Below are positions 24,686 to 34,100 of a DNA stretch of 64,000 bases, one piece after another. The notes beneath the pieces are model-generated. The model made no database searches and was not told the DNA's origin. It saw only the letters and a program-made list of their open reading frames with translations. Source of the stretch: Pedobacter heparinus DSM 2366. GTDB lineage: Bacteria; Bacteroidota; Bacteroidia; Sphingobacteriales; Sphingobacteriaceae. Each line of letters starts with the position of its first letter. The stretch's first letter is position 1. Position numbers and translations under genes: made by a program. The DNA is taken from positions 1,612,001-1,676,000 of the forward strand of contig NC_013061.1 of assembly GCF_000023825.1 (NCBI RefSeq), in the 5' to 3' direction.

Positions 24686-27121
24686 ATGAAATTTCGTTTA
24701 TACCTGCTTGTTATTGCCGCAGTTGTTCCTTTTTTAAGCAAAGCACAAAACATGCAGCAGCTAAATGCTGCTGAAATTAAACAGGGGCTGGAAGCATTAA
24801 ACGTTACAGGAAGTGTACTGTACATCGCTGCACATCCGGATGATGAAAATACCCGTCTGCTGGCCTATCTGGCAAAAGACAAAAAAGTAAGGACAGGCTA
24901 TTTGTCATTAACCCGGGGCGATGGGGGACAAAACCTGATCGGTAATGAACAGGCTGAATTGCTTGGCCTGATCCGTACCCAGGAATTGCTTGCTGCCCGT
25001 CGTACTGATGGTGCCGAACAGTTTTTTACCCGGGCAAATGATTTTGGTTTTTCTAAAAATCCTGAAGAAAGCTTTAAAATCTGGGATAAAGCTAAAATAT
25101 TGGCAGATGTGGTATGGGTGATCAGAAAGTTTCAGCCTGATGTGATCATCACCCGTTTTCCTGAAGACGGACGTGCTGGTCATGGCCACCATTCTGGTTC
25201 TGCCATCCTTGCACATGAAGCTTTCTCGGCTGCTGCGGATCCGAAACAATTTCCAGAACAACTGGCTTTTGTTAAGCCATGGCAGGCCAAACGCATTTTA
25301 TGGAATACTTTTAATTTTGGCGGCAACAATACCACCGCCGACGATCAGTTAAAACTCGATGTAGGCCTGTATAACCCATTACTTGGTAAAAGTTACGGGG
25401 AAATAGCAGCAGAAAGCAGGTCTAACCATCGTAGCCAGGGCTTTGGTTCGGCCAGGCAACGTGGTTCTTCTACAGAATTTTTTACGCTGGTAGCCGGCGA
25501 AAAAGCTACCAAAGATATATTTGAAGGGATTGATTTTTCTTTAAAAAGGCTGCCGGGCAGTGCTGCCATACAGCAACTGCTAACCGAGATCAACGCAACT
25601 TATGATGCTGCTGATCCAGCTGCATCCATCAACAAACTGTTAAAATTAAGAACGCTGGTAAAGGACAAACCATTTAAACATGAGCTACTGGACGACCTGA
25701 TCCTGGCCAGTGCAGGTATCTGGTTTGAAAGTGCTGCGGCAAATTCAGCGTATGCCTTAAATCAACCTGTAAATGTAAAAGTACAGGGTATTGCCAGGGT
25801 AAAGCCAGGCTTTCCTTTGGCTATCAGTCTTGAAGAAAGCAACAGCGGGGCTGCTTTCAGTTTAGTACCCAACAAATTGATGTCGGAAGACAAGACCATT
25901 ACTACCAATGACATTGGCCTTTCCCAGCCTTACTGGCTGGAAAAACAACATCCGCTGGGCTCCTTTGTGGTAGATGACCAGACTAAAATCGGACTGCCCG
26001 AAAACCCGGTCGGATTAAGTGCCCTGTTCAAAATAAAAATTGGTGATGCAGTCATTGAAAAGCAGCGTCCAGTAGTCTACAAGTATACCGATCAGGTACG
26101 TGGTGAGGTTTATCAACCCCTGGTTATTGCACCACCGGTTACTGCTACACTTACAGAAAAAGCGTATGTTTTTAATGGCAATGAGGCTAAACAAATTGCG
26201 GTTCAGCTCAAGAGCTTTAAAGATAATGCCACAGGCCAGCTGCAGCCACTGGTTCCGGCAGGCTGGAAGGTGAGTCCCGAGAAAGCCAGCTTTACTTTAG
26301 CCAAAGGCGAGGAGCAGGTTCTGGAATTTACGGTTAGCCCCGCAGGCCATATTTCAGGAGGCAATTTAACCTTTCAGGTGATTTTAGACGGTGAAACTTA
26401 TGATAAAGGTTTACGCGTGATCAATTATGAACATATTCCTTTGCAAACACTTTTTCCACCGGCTGTGGCCAGGGTAGATAAAATAGATTTGAAACTGGCT
26501 GGAAGGCGAATTGGTTATATTGCCGGGGCGGGCGATCTGATACCCGAATCGCTGAAACAAATCGGATATGAAGTGGTAAATCTTAATGAGAACCAGGTGA
26601 TCAATACCGATCTTTCGGGTTTTGATGCCATTGTAACTGGTGTCCGTTTGTACAATGTAAATGATCAGATCAGGAGCATGCAGCCTAAGCTGATGAAATA
26701 TGTAGAAAATGGCGGTACCTTACTTGTACAGTACAATGTAAATAATCCGCTTAAACTGGAAAATATTGGCCCTTATCCCTTCAGGCTATCGCGTGACCGT
26801 GTTACAGAAGAAGGCGCAAAGGTGGGTATCCTTAAGCCCGAAATTCCGGTATTAAATTATCCGAATAAAATTACAGCTAAAGATTTTGAAGGCTGGATCC
26901 AGGAGCGGGGATTGTATTTTGTAACGGATGCAGACCCTAAATATACCGCTGTACTGAGTATGAACGACCAGGGCGAAAGTGCCAAAACAGGTGCCCTGAT
27001 TGTAGCTGATTATGGAAAAGGCAGATTTGTATATACCGGTCTTTCTTTCTTCAGACAGTTGCCGGCAGGCGTACCCGGTGCTTATCGTTTATTTGTAAAT
27101 CTCTTATCGGGGAAAAAATAA
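24686..27121 (+). CDS. Large secreted PIG-L family deacetylase
   Basis: An 811-residue exported protein (signal peptide about 1-20). Residues about 40-270 are the PIG-L/LmbE zinc deacetylase domain, with IAAHPDDENTRLL (the AHPDDE motif at 49-54), TRGDGGQN and the zinc-binding HGHH at 166-169. The C-terminal 500 residues form beta-rich domains and a flavodoxin- or GATase-like end (FDAIVTGVRLYNVND). The usual substrate class is N-acetylglucosamine-containing compounds; the periplasmic place suggests an extracellular glycan. It precedes a sodium symporter and then the second SusCD locus, which has a hexosaminidase, so a shared amino-sugar pathway is plausible but unproven. Confidence 0.85.
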   Translation: MKFRLYLLVIAAVVPFLSKAQNMQQLNAAEIKQGLEALNVTGSVLYIAAHPDDENTRLLAYLAKDKKVRTGYLSLTRGDGGQNLIGNEQAELLGLIRTQELLAARRTDGAEQFFTRANDFGFSKNPEESFKIWDKAKILADVVWVIRKFQPDVIITRFPEDGRAGHGHHSGSAILAHEAFSAAADPKQFPEQLAFVKPWQAKRILWNTFNFGGNNTTADDQLKLDVGLYNPLLGKSYGEIAAESRSNHRSQGFGSARQRGSSTEFFTLVAGEKATKDIFEGIDFSLKRLPGSAAIQQLLTEINATYDAADPAASINKLLKLRTLVKDKPFKHELLDDLILASAGIWFESAAANSAYALNQPVNVKVQGIARVKPGFPLAISLEESNSGAAFSLVPNKLMSEDKTITTNDIGLSQPYWLEKQHPLGSFVVDDQTKIGLPENPVGLSALFKIKIGDAVIEKQRPVVYKYTDQVRGEVYQPLVIAPPVTATLTEKAYVFNGNEAKQIAVQLKSFKDNATGQLQPLVPAGWKVSPEKASFTLAKGEEQVLEFTVSPAGHISGGNLTFQVILDGETYDKGLRVINYEHIPLQTLFPPAVARVDKIDLKLAGRRIGYIAGAGDLIPESLKQIGYEVVNLNENQVINTDLSGFDAIVTGVRLYNVNDQIRSMQPKLMKYVENGGTLLVQYNVNNPLKLENIGPYPFRLSRDRVTEEGAKVGILKPEIPVLNYPNKITAKDFEGWIQERGLYFVTDADPKYTAVLSMNDQGESAKTGALIVADYGKGRFVYTGLSFFRQLPAGVPGAYRLFVNLLSGKK

Positions 27122-27132
27122 TTATTTAAGCC

Positions 27133-27273
27133 ATGAAAAGAGCGGAAACACAAACAGAGGAACAGGAACTCCCCCCTTTTGTTAAAACCTGGAAACAGTT
27201 TTACCGCCTGCTGATTGCCTGGCTGGTATTTCTGATCTTGATTTTTTACGCCTTTACCAAGTATTTCGAATGA
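27133..27273 (+). CDS. 46-residue single-pass membrane peptide coupled to the symporter
   Basis: A short frame starting MKRAETQTEEQELPPF with one hydrophobic segment near residues 25-42 (LLIAWLVFLILIFYAFTKYF). Its stop overlaps the symporter start in ATGA, the classic sign of translational coupling. The gap to PIG-L is 11 nt. Position and size suggest an accessory subunit of the transporter, like the small subunits known for some solute:sodium symporters, but I recognise no family. Confidence 0.65.
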   Translation: MKRAETQTEEQELPPFVKTWKQFYRLLIAWLVFLILIFYAFTKYFE

Positions 27274-28958
27274 GTGCTGCAGACTGGTCCGTATTGATCT
27301 TAACGCTAGTTGTCATAGTAGTTTATGGCATTTACAAGAGCCGAGGAGCGCAAAATATTCAGGGTTACCTGCTGGGCAATCAATCGCTGCCCTGGTACCA
27401 TGTATGCCTTTCTGTAATGGCTACCCAGGCCAGTGCCATCACTTTTTTATCAGCTCCCGGCCTGGCCTATTCTTCAGGAATGAGCTTTGTACAGTTTTAT
27501 TTCGGACTGCCATTGGCGATGATCGTCCTGTGCATCACCTTTGTGCCCATATTTCACCGCCTAAAGGTATACACCGCTTATGAATATCTGGAACAAAGGT
27601 TTGACCTGAAAACCAGGGCATTAACGGCCTTTCTTTTTTTAATTCAACGGGGTCTTTCAACTGGGATTACCATTTATGCCCCTTCGATTATTTTATCAAC
27701 TATACTGAATATCAATACCACTTATACTACTTTGTTTATTGGTAGCCTGGTCATATTTTATACCGTCTATGGTGGTACTAAAGCCGTTTCTTATACACAG
27801 ATGCTACAAATGAGCATCATCTTTTGCGGACTGTTTGCCGCAGGCATTATGGTGGTACACCTGCTTCCCGGCGACATCGGTTTCAGCCGGGCCATTAGCA
27901 TAGCCGGAAAGATGGGGCGCACAAATGCCATAGATTTTAAATTGGACCTGAACAACCAATATACGGTATGGACCGGCTTGATAGGTGGTTTCTTTTTGCA
28001 GCTTTCTTATTTTGGTACCGACCAGAGCCAGGTAGGCAGGTATTTATCGGGCGCCTCTGTTAGCCAGAGCAGGCTGGGCTTGTTGATGAACGGCCTGGTA
28101 AAAATACCGATGCAGTTCCTGATCCTGCTGATCGGGGTATTGGTATTCACCTTTTATCAGTATAACCGTCCACCCATCTTCTTCAACAGTTTTGAACTGA
28201 ATAAGCTGGAAAAGAGCAGCTATGCGCCTGAACTTGATCAAATAAAGGTAAACTATAACCGTGCTTTTGAAGAAAAACAGCAGGAAGTAAATCAAATGAA
28301 TGCAGCACTTGATGCAAATGATAAAGCACGCATTGATACACAGAGAAAGGCTCTACAGGCAGCCGATGAGAAAGAAAAGGCCATCAGAAAACAGGTTACT
28401 GATTTGATGGTAAAGAATGATGAGCATGCCAATATAAAAGACAATAATTATATCTTTTTGAGTTTTGTAACGCAATATTTGCCAAAAGGGTTAATAGGTT
28501 TGCTGATTGCCATTATTTTCCTGGCCTCTATGGGCTCCACAGCAAGTGCTTTAAATTCACTGGCTTCTACAACAGTAATAGACATTTATAAGCGGCTGAT
28601 CAAAAAAGATGGTTCAGATCACCAATATCTGCAGGCATCGCGGCTGGCGACAGTTTTTTGGGGGGTAGTTTGTATCATAATGGCTTTATATGCCAGTAAA
28701 ATTGGCAATTTACTGGAAGCTGTAAATATATTAGGCTCTTATATTTATGGTACTATACTGGGTGTTTTCCTGGTCGCTTTTTATGTAAAGCAAGTAAACG
28801 GGAGGGCTGTGTTCATTGCAGCTTTGCTAACCGAAGCTATTATCGTGCTGCTGGGTAGTCGGGATGTTGTTGCATACCTGTGGTTAAACGTGATTGGCTG
28901 TGTGCTGGTGGTGTTGATATCCCTGCTGGTTCAACAAGTCATGCGTAAAGAAAAATAG
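27270..28958 (+). CDS. Sodium:solute symporter (SSS family)
   Basis: A 562-residue inner membrane transporter with about 13 membrane segments. Family marks are LSVMATQASAITFLSAPGLA, the signature GYLLGNQSLPWYHV, YEYLEQRFDLKTRALTAFLF and LIGLLIAIIFLASMGSTASA near the end. The cytoplasmic loop at about 300-390 is long and charged (EKQQEVNQMNAALDANDKA), longer than in many relatives and helix-like. The substrate is probably a sugar or sugar acid, inferred from the neighbouring glycan genes. The start overlaps the small peptide gene. Confidence 0.9.
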   Translation: MSAADWSVLILTLVVIVVYGIYKSRGAQNIQGYLLGNQSLPWYHVCLSVMATQASAITFLSAPGLAYSSGMSFVQFYFGLPLAMIVLCITFVPIFHRLKVYTAYEYLEQRFDLKTRALTAFLFLIQRGLSTGITIYAPSIILSTILNINTTYTTLFIGSLVIFYTVYGGTKAVSYTQMLQMSIIFCGLFAAGIMVVHLLPGDIGFSRAISIAGKMGRTNAIDFKLDLNNQYTVWTGLIGGFFLQLSYFGTDQSQVGRYLSGASVSQSRLGLLMNGLVKIPMQFLILLIGVLVFTFYQYNRPPIFFNSFELNKLEKSSYAPELDQIKVNYNRAFEEKQQEVNQMNAALDANDKARIDTQRKALQAADEKEKAIRKQVTDLMVKNDEHANIKDNNYIFLSFVTQYLPKGLIGLLIAIIFLASMGSTASALNSLASTTVIDIYKRLIKKDGSDHQYLQASRLATVFWGVVCIIMALYASKIGNLLEAVNILGSYIYGTILGVFLVAFYVKQVNGRAVFIAALLTEAIIVLLGSRDVVAYLWLNVIGCVLVVLISLLVQQVMRKEK

Positions 28959-29138
28959 GCTTCCTGCGGCATGTCCATATCAAAATCTATTTCTTAACAA
29001 TACGTTGCTATAAAATTAATATCATTAGCTGACTTTTGTATGCTGAGTGGGAGACATTCAAATATTTAATTTTTTTTTATATTGACTTCTTAATGTTTAA
29101 ATTGCTTTCATTATCCCGAAGCTTTAGCACTATTTAAC

Positions 29139-29744
29139 TTGAAACTACATAAACCTGATTTAACTTTGGTGGATGAAAAAGAACTCGTTGCCCTTTTACA
29201 AAAGGGCGATAAAGGTGCCTTTGGGGAATTATACCATCGCTATAAACGGAAATTATATTACAATTTTCGGAAACTGCTGAAATCCGAAAGCCAGGCAGAA
29301 GAATTGCTGCAGCAGCTGTTTGTAAAAATATGGGAAAATCGCCTTTCACTAGATCCAGATAAAGTATTTAAGGCTTATTTATTCCGAATTGCCGAGAACC
29401 TGGTCTATGATTTTTTCAGAAAGGCAAGCCGTGATAAAAATATGGGGGCAATTTTGATGACCGTTGCGACGGAAAACTACTCGCATATTGAAGAGGCTAT
29501 TTATAGCAAAGAAAGAGAAGCTCTTATCAACCGGGCCGTAGCATCCCTGCCACCTCAACGCCGTCACGTTTTTACCCTTTGTAAACTGGAAGGCAAAACT
29601 TACGAGGAAGTTAGCGTAGAATTGGGGATATCTACCTCAACGATTAATGATCATATTGTTAAGGCAACACGTTCTGTTAGAGAATATCTTTTCGTGTCTA
29701 AAGAGTTTGCACTGCTGTTTTTGCTGGCATTTTTCATTAAATAA
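29139..29744 (+). CDS. ECF RNA polymerase sigma factor (second locus)
   Basis: A 201-residue ECF sigma factor that opens the second SusCD locus. Region 2 includes FGELYHRYKRKLYYNFRKLL and AEELLQQLFVKIWENR; region 4 includes LPPQRRHVFTLCKLEGKTYE and its helix-turn-helix (GISTSTINDHIVKAT). A hydrophobic C-terminal tail (FALLFLLAFFIK) is common in the Bacteroidota group. There is no ATG start: TTG at 29139 or GTG at 29169 are the candidates. FecR and SusC follow. Confidence 0.9.
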   Translation: MKLHKPDLTLVDEKELVALLQKGDKGAFGELYHRYKRKLYYNFRKLLKSESQAEELLQQLFVKIWENRLSLDPDKVFKAYLFRIAENLVYDFFRKASRDKNMGAILMTVATENYSHIEEAIYSKEREALINRAVASLPPQRRHVFTLCKLEGKTYEEVSVELGISTSTINDHIVKATRSVREYLFVSKEFALLFLLAFFIK

Positions 29745-29811
29745 AATTATTTTTTATATCAGAGCAGATGAAAAGCCTGGCAGCTGCGTATTGGCATAAA
29801 AATAATATAAT

Positions 29812-31008
29812 TTGGAAAACCAGGATCGTCTTACACCAATATTTCATAAGTATTTAAATAACCAATGTTCTCCTGCAGAAGTAGCTGAACTGTTTGTTTT
29901 CTTCCGTGCCGGAGAAGACCCGGAGTTACTCAGATCTCTGATCCTGGAGCAATTGAATAAACCTACCGGACATATATCGGTTGAAGAGCCAGCCGACGAA
30001 ATGGTTTTTGAGCGGGTGTTTAATTCCATTTCAACACATATAGAATTACAGGCACCCGATATTCAGGTAATTGGTAAACGGTTGTACTATTGGATTGGTA
30101 TTGCGGCTAGCTTCTTGATCGTTTCTTCTATAAGCTTATATCTGTATTATAGTGCTCATCAACCCTTAAATAACCTGGGGAGAAACAAAGTTCATCAGGC
30201 AGACATTGTACCGGGCAGTAACAGGGCGATGTTAACCCTATCCAATGGGTTGGTAATTGCGTTGAACGAAGCCAGAAATGGTGAGCTTGCAAAGCAAAGG
30301 AACGGTATCATCAATAAGACTAAGGATGGCGAAGTGGTGTACCGGTCTAACAGCAATCAGGCTAAAGCCGTTAACGCCGAATTCAACACCATTACTACCC
30401 CGCGGGGGGGACAATACACCATCGTATTACCTGATGGAAGTAAGGTATGGCTGAATGCAACCTCTTCATTAAAATTCCCTGTAGCTTTTACAGGTGCCGT
30501 ACGGAACGTGGAGCTTAGGGGAGAGGCCTATTTCGAGGTGACAAAAGATAAAAATAAGCCATTTAAACTGACTGTAAATGGTGCCACAGTTGAAGTACTG
30601 GGCACACATTTTAATGTAATGGCTTACAGCGAGGAGACAAAAACCAGAACTACGCTGCTGGAAGGATCGGTAAAAATTTCAAAAGGTGATAAAAGTGGTC
30701 TTTTGAAACCGGGACAACAGGCTGATATTGACGGGCAAAACAACATCAGCATAAATGAAGCTGATACGGAGCAGGCTATGGCCTGGAAAAACGGCTATTT
30801 TAAGTTTAACAGGGACAATATACAAACCATTATGCGGCAATTGTCACGATGGTATGATATAGATGTTGCTTATGAGGGTAAAATTCCAGACGATGAATTT
30901 GTTGGTAAGATAAGGCGGAGCGTGAACCTGTCGGAAGTTTTGAAGGTGTTAGAAATGAGCAATGTTCATTTTAAAATTGTAGATAAAAAAATAATTGTAA
31001 CCGATTAA
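29812..31008 (+). CDS. FecR family anti-sigma factor (second locus)
   Basis: A 398-residue FecR protein. Cytoplasmic part to about residue 85, one membrane segment near 87-110 (YYWIGIAASFLIVSSISLYL), then the periplasmic FecR domain (FNTITTPRGGQYTIVLPDGS, KVWLNATSSLKFP, RNVELRGEAYFEVTKDKN) and DUF4974 (MRQLSRWYDIDVAY). The likely start is TTG; an ATG 44 nt upstream is out of frame. It pairs with the sigma factor upstream and the STN domain of SusC downstream. Confidence 0.92.
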   Translation: MENQDRLTPIFHKYLNNQCSPAEVAELFVFFRAGEDPELLRSLILEQLNKPTGHISVEEPADEMVFERVFNSISTHIELQAPDIQVIGKRLYYWIGIAASFLIVSSISLYLYYSAHQPLNNLGRNKVHQADIVPGSNRAMLTLSNGLVIALNEARNGELAKQRNGIINKTKDGEVVYRSNSNQAKAVNAEFNTITTPRGGQYTIVLPDGSKVWLNATSSLKFPVAFTGAVRNVELRGEAYFEVTKDKNKPFKLTVNGATVEVLGTHFNVMAYSEETKTRTTLLEGSVKISKGDKSGLLKPGQQADIDGQNNISINEADTEQAMAWKNGYFKFNRDNIQTIMRQLSRWYDIDVAYEGKIPDDEFVGKIRRSVNLSEVLKVLEMSNVHFKIVDKKIIVTD

Positions 31009-31067
31009 TTAAACCTTTCAAAAGATAATTATGGATAGATAAAGACCAGACCTTCACCAATGGCCCC

Positions 31068-31097
31068 AAAAAAAGGAGAGTGTTTGCGGCACTCTCC
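31068..31097 (-). terminator. Intrinsic terminator antisense to susC (second locus)
   Basis: On the minus strand: GGAGAGTG, loop CCGCAAA, CACTCTCC, then seven T. The arms pair perfectly. On the susC-sense strand the T-run becomes an A-run before the hairpin, so it does not terminate in that direction. Confidence 0.6.
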
Positions 31098-31142
31098 AAA
31101 TAATGGCCAAGTAAAAAAATTTCTAACAGAATTCATTATTCA
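31068..31142 (-). ncRNA. Predicted cis-antisense small RNA in the fecR-susC gap (copy 2)
   Basis: Predicted RNA of about 75 nt on the strand opposite susC. It would begin about 7 nt after TAGTTTTG (complement of 31150-31157) and end at a perfect eight-base hairpin with seven T. It carries the same TTGAATnnTGAAT and TTGGsCATwATTTG blocks, and the hairpin-top TGCCGCA, as the plus-strand candidate at 11816-11907. Two unrelated SusC loci on opposite strands sharing this arrangement makes chance unlikely. Expression is not shown by sequence alone. Confidence 0.4.
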
Positions 31143-31149
31143 ACCAATA

Positions 31150-31157
31150 CAAAACTA
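31150..31157 (-). promoter_or_regulatory. Candidate antisense promoter (-7 element) at the second susC start
   Basis: The minus strand reads TAGTTTTG, a full match to TAnnTTTG, and its first base is the complement of the A of the susC ATG. The same placement is seen at the first susC. No clear -33 element. Confidence 0.4.
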
Positions 31158-34100
31158 TGCAATTAAACTTTAATATTAAGGAACTGCTATGTAGTAAAAT
31201 ATTACCCAATAAACAACCAAATAACTATTTAGGGTTATTTCGAATACCACCGGACACTAAGAACCTAATCATGAGGCTTAATATCATCGTATTATTTTTA
31301 ACATTATCCTTTTTACAGATAAGTGCTAAAAGCTACTCCCAAAATATTAATCTGACTGGGCAGAACATTCCTCTGGAAAAAGTCTTTGCCAGCATCGAAC
31401 AGCAAAGTGGCTACTTCTTTTTTTATAACTATAAAGAGCTAAAAGATGCCAGACCTGTAACCGTCGGCCTGAAAAATGTGCCGCTAAATGAGGCTTTAAA
31501 AAAAATACTACAGGGGCAGCCATATACTTATGCAATTGCTGTGAGTAACAAATCAATTGTGGTAAAAAAGGTATCCCAGCCTGTAAATGCAACATTGCCG
31601 GTTGAATCGGTGATCATACAGGGTAAGGTAATTGACGAAAAGGGCCTGACATTACCTGGCGTTAGTGTTAAGCTTAAGGGTACGGCAATAGTAGCAATAA
31701 CAGACAAAGACGGGAAATACAGCATCCGCGTACCGGAGGCTAAAGGAATTTTGATCTTTAGCTCAGTCGGATATGCCACATTTGAAGTCGAAATTAAAGA
31801 TCAGAAGCCCATAATTGTAACCATGACTGAGCAGGCATCAGACTTACGGCAGGTAGTAGTAATTGGCTATGGGGCGGTTAAAAAAAGTGATCTTACCGGA
31901 GCAGTATCTGTGGTAAAAATGAAAGATATTGAAAATGTACCTGTAATCCGTGTCGACCAGATGTTACAGGGCAGAATTGCGGGTGCAGAAATTGTGAGCA
32001 CTACCGGCGAACCTGGTGCTGGTACTTCTATACGTATACGGGGAACCCGCTCTATTTCGGCAACCAACGAGCCCTTATATGTCGTAGATGGTGTGCTCGA
32101 TGCGATAAATAGCCTGAATGACTTGAACCCAAGTGATATTGCATCTATACAGGTACTTAAAGACGCATCATCTACAGCGATCTATGGCTCCAGAGGAAGT
32201 AACGGTGTTATTGTTATCACTACAAAGATGGGGGTGAATGGTAAAACCAGCTTTATTTATCATGCAGATTATGGTAGAGCACAATTGCCCCGTTTCCTGG
32301 ACCTGATGAATGCTGAGGAATTTGCAAATCTGCAAAACGATCGTTTTTTCTTTTCTCTTGGGGTCAACCAAAGTAAGCCACTTGAAGAATACCCTTATAA
32401 GAATCCTATTGGCCTGGGCGAAGGTACCAATTGGACAAAAGTAATTTCACGTTCAGCACCGTACCTCAACCATACTTTTTCTGCATCAGGAGGCGATAAA
32501 TCAACCAGTTATTATTTCTCTGCCAATTATAACAATACGCAGGGAATTATCATAAATAGCGGATTGAAACGCTATCAGGCCCGGCTGAACCTTGATAAAA
32601 CGATCAATAAATATGTAAAATCCGGTCTCAGGCTCAACTACGCTTATCTGGACCAGAATGTAAACAAGGCCGATATCGGTACAAGTACCCTGTGGTACAA
32701 ATCCACTGTATTTTTATCACCTACCATAGCTGCATATAAAGCCGATGGCAGTCTGAACGACTTTAATACACAATGGTATACAGGCACGCTGTTTGACTCG
32801 CCTTTGGCCAATTCGCTGCTTCAGGAAAAATTTCAGCTAAGAAAAACCCTTTCTTCGTCGTTGTTTGTAGAAGTGAGTCCTGTTAAATCTTTGAAAATCA
32901 GGAGTTCGTTGTCGTTTTATGATTTCAATAGATTTGACAATACCTTTTATCCCTCAACGCTCCCTACCAGGATGAGTAAGAATTCAGGGGCTTATGCCTA
33001 TAAGTTTTCGACAGAGGACAATAACATTTTGAATGAGAACACCATCAGCTATAACAAGGTATGGAACAAGCATCATCTTGATGCCTTGTATGGCATCACC
33101 TTTCAATCGTACTGGACATCGAGTTTCTCAGCCAGCGGTGATGGTTATTTTATAGATGATATCGGTACAAATGATCTGGGGGCTGTTCCATCAAAAGAAA
33201 CACTAGCGGTAGGGTCGGGCCTGTCCAGACAAAAGAAGGTTTCCAACCTGGCCCGGATCAATTATAACTACGATGGCCGGTATTTTCTAACTGTAACTGC
33301 AAGGGCCGACGCATCTTCAAATTTTGCGTCTAATCATAAATGGGGATATTTTCCTTCAGCAGCCTTTAAATGGAACATCCTAAAGGAAGGTTTTATGAAA
33401 GGTGTAAAACATATTGATGAGCTGGGACTGCGTATAAGTGCGGGCATCTCCGGTAACGATGCCATTTCGAGGTATCAATCTTTGTCGCAGCTAAACTCCA
33501 GTTCTGGCGGATATATATTTGATGGGGTTACTCCGGTTTCCTACTTTCCGATCAGAATTTCTAATGAAGGACTGACCTGGGAGAAAACAGCCTCTTATGA
33601 TATAGGATTAGACCTTTCTGTTTTAAAGAATCGTCTTTCCTTAACATTTGATGCTTATACCAGTAAAACTACCGACCTGCTGCTTACCGTACAATTGCCT
33701 ACACAGGTGGGTTACGTGAGTCGGTTGACAAATATTGGACAAACATCAAACAAAGGAGCGGAGCTGACCATTGAGTCAAAAAATATTGTCAAAAAAAACT
33801 TTACCTGGTCAACCACGCTCACTTTTGCGCATAATAGTCAAATGGTTGATGATATAGGGGGGCTGGACAGGATCATTGCTTATGCCAATCCTTTTGGAGC
33901 ACAGTATATGATGTATGGTTATGAAAAGGGAAGACCACTGAATGCGCTGTGGGGCATGCAATATGGTGGAGTCTGGAAGTCTCAGGCAGAGATCGATCAG
34001 AATAAAATTGATAAAAAATATGCTTCATCAGCTGTTAATTTCTATTCTCCCGGTCGCCAACGCTATATTGACCAGAATAATGATGGTTTGTTAGACAACA

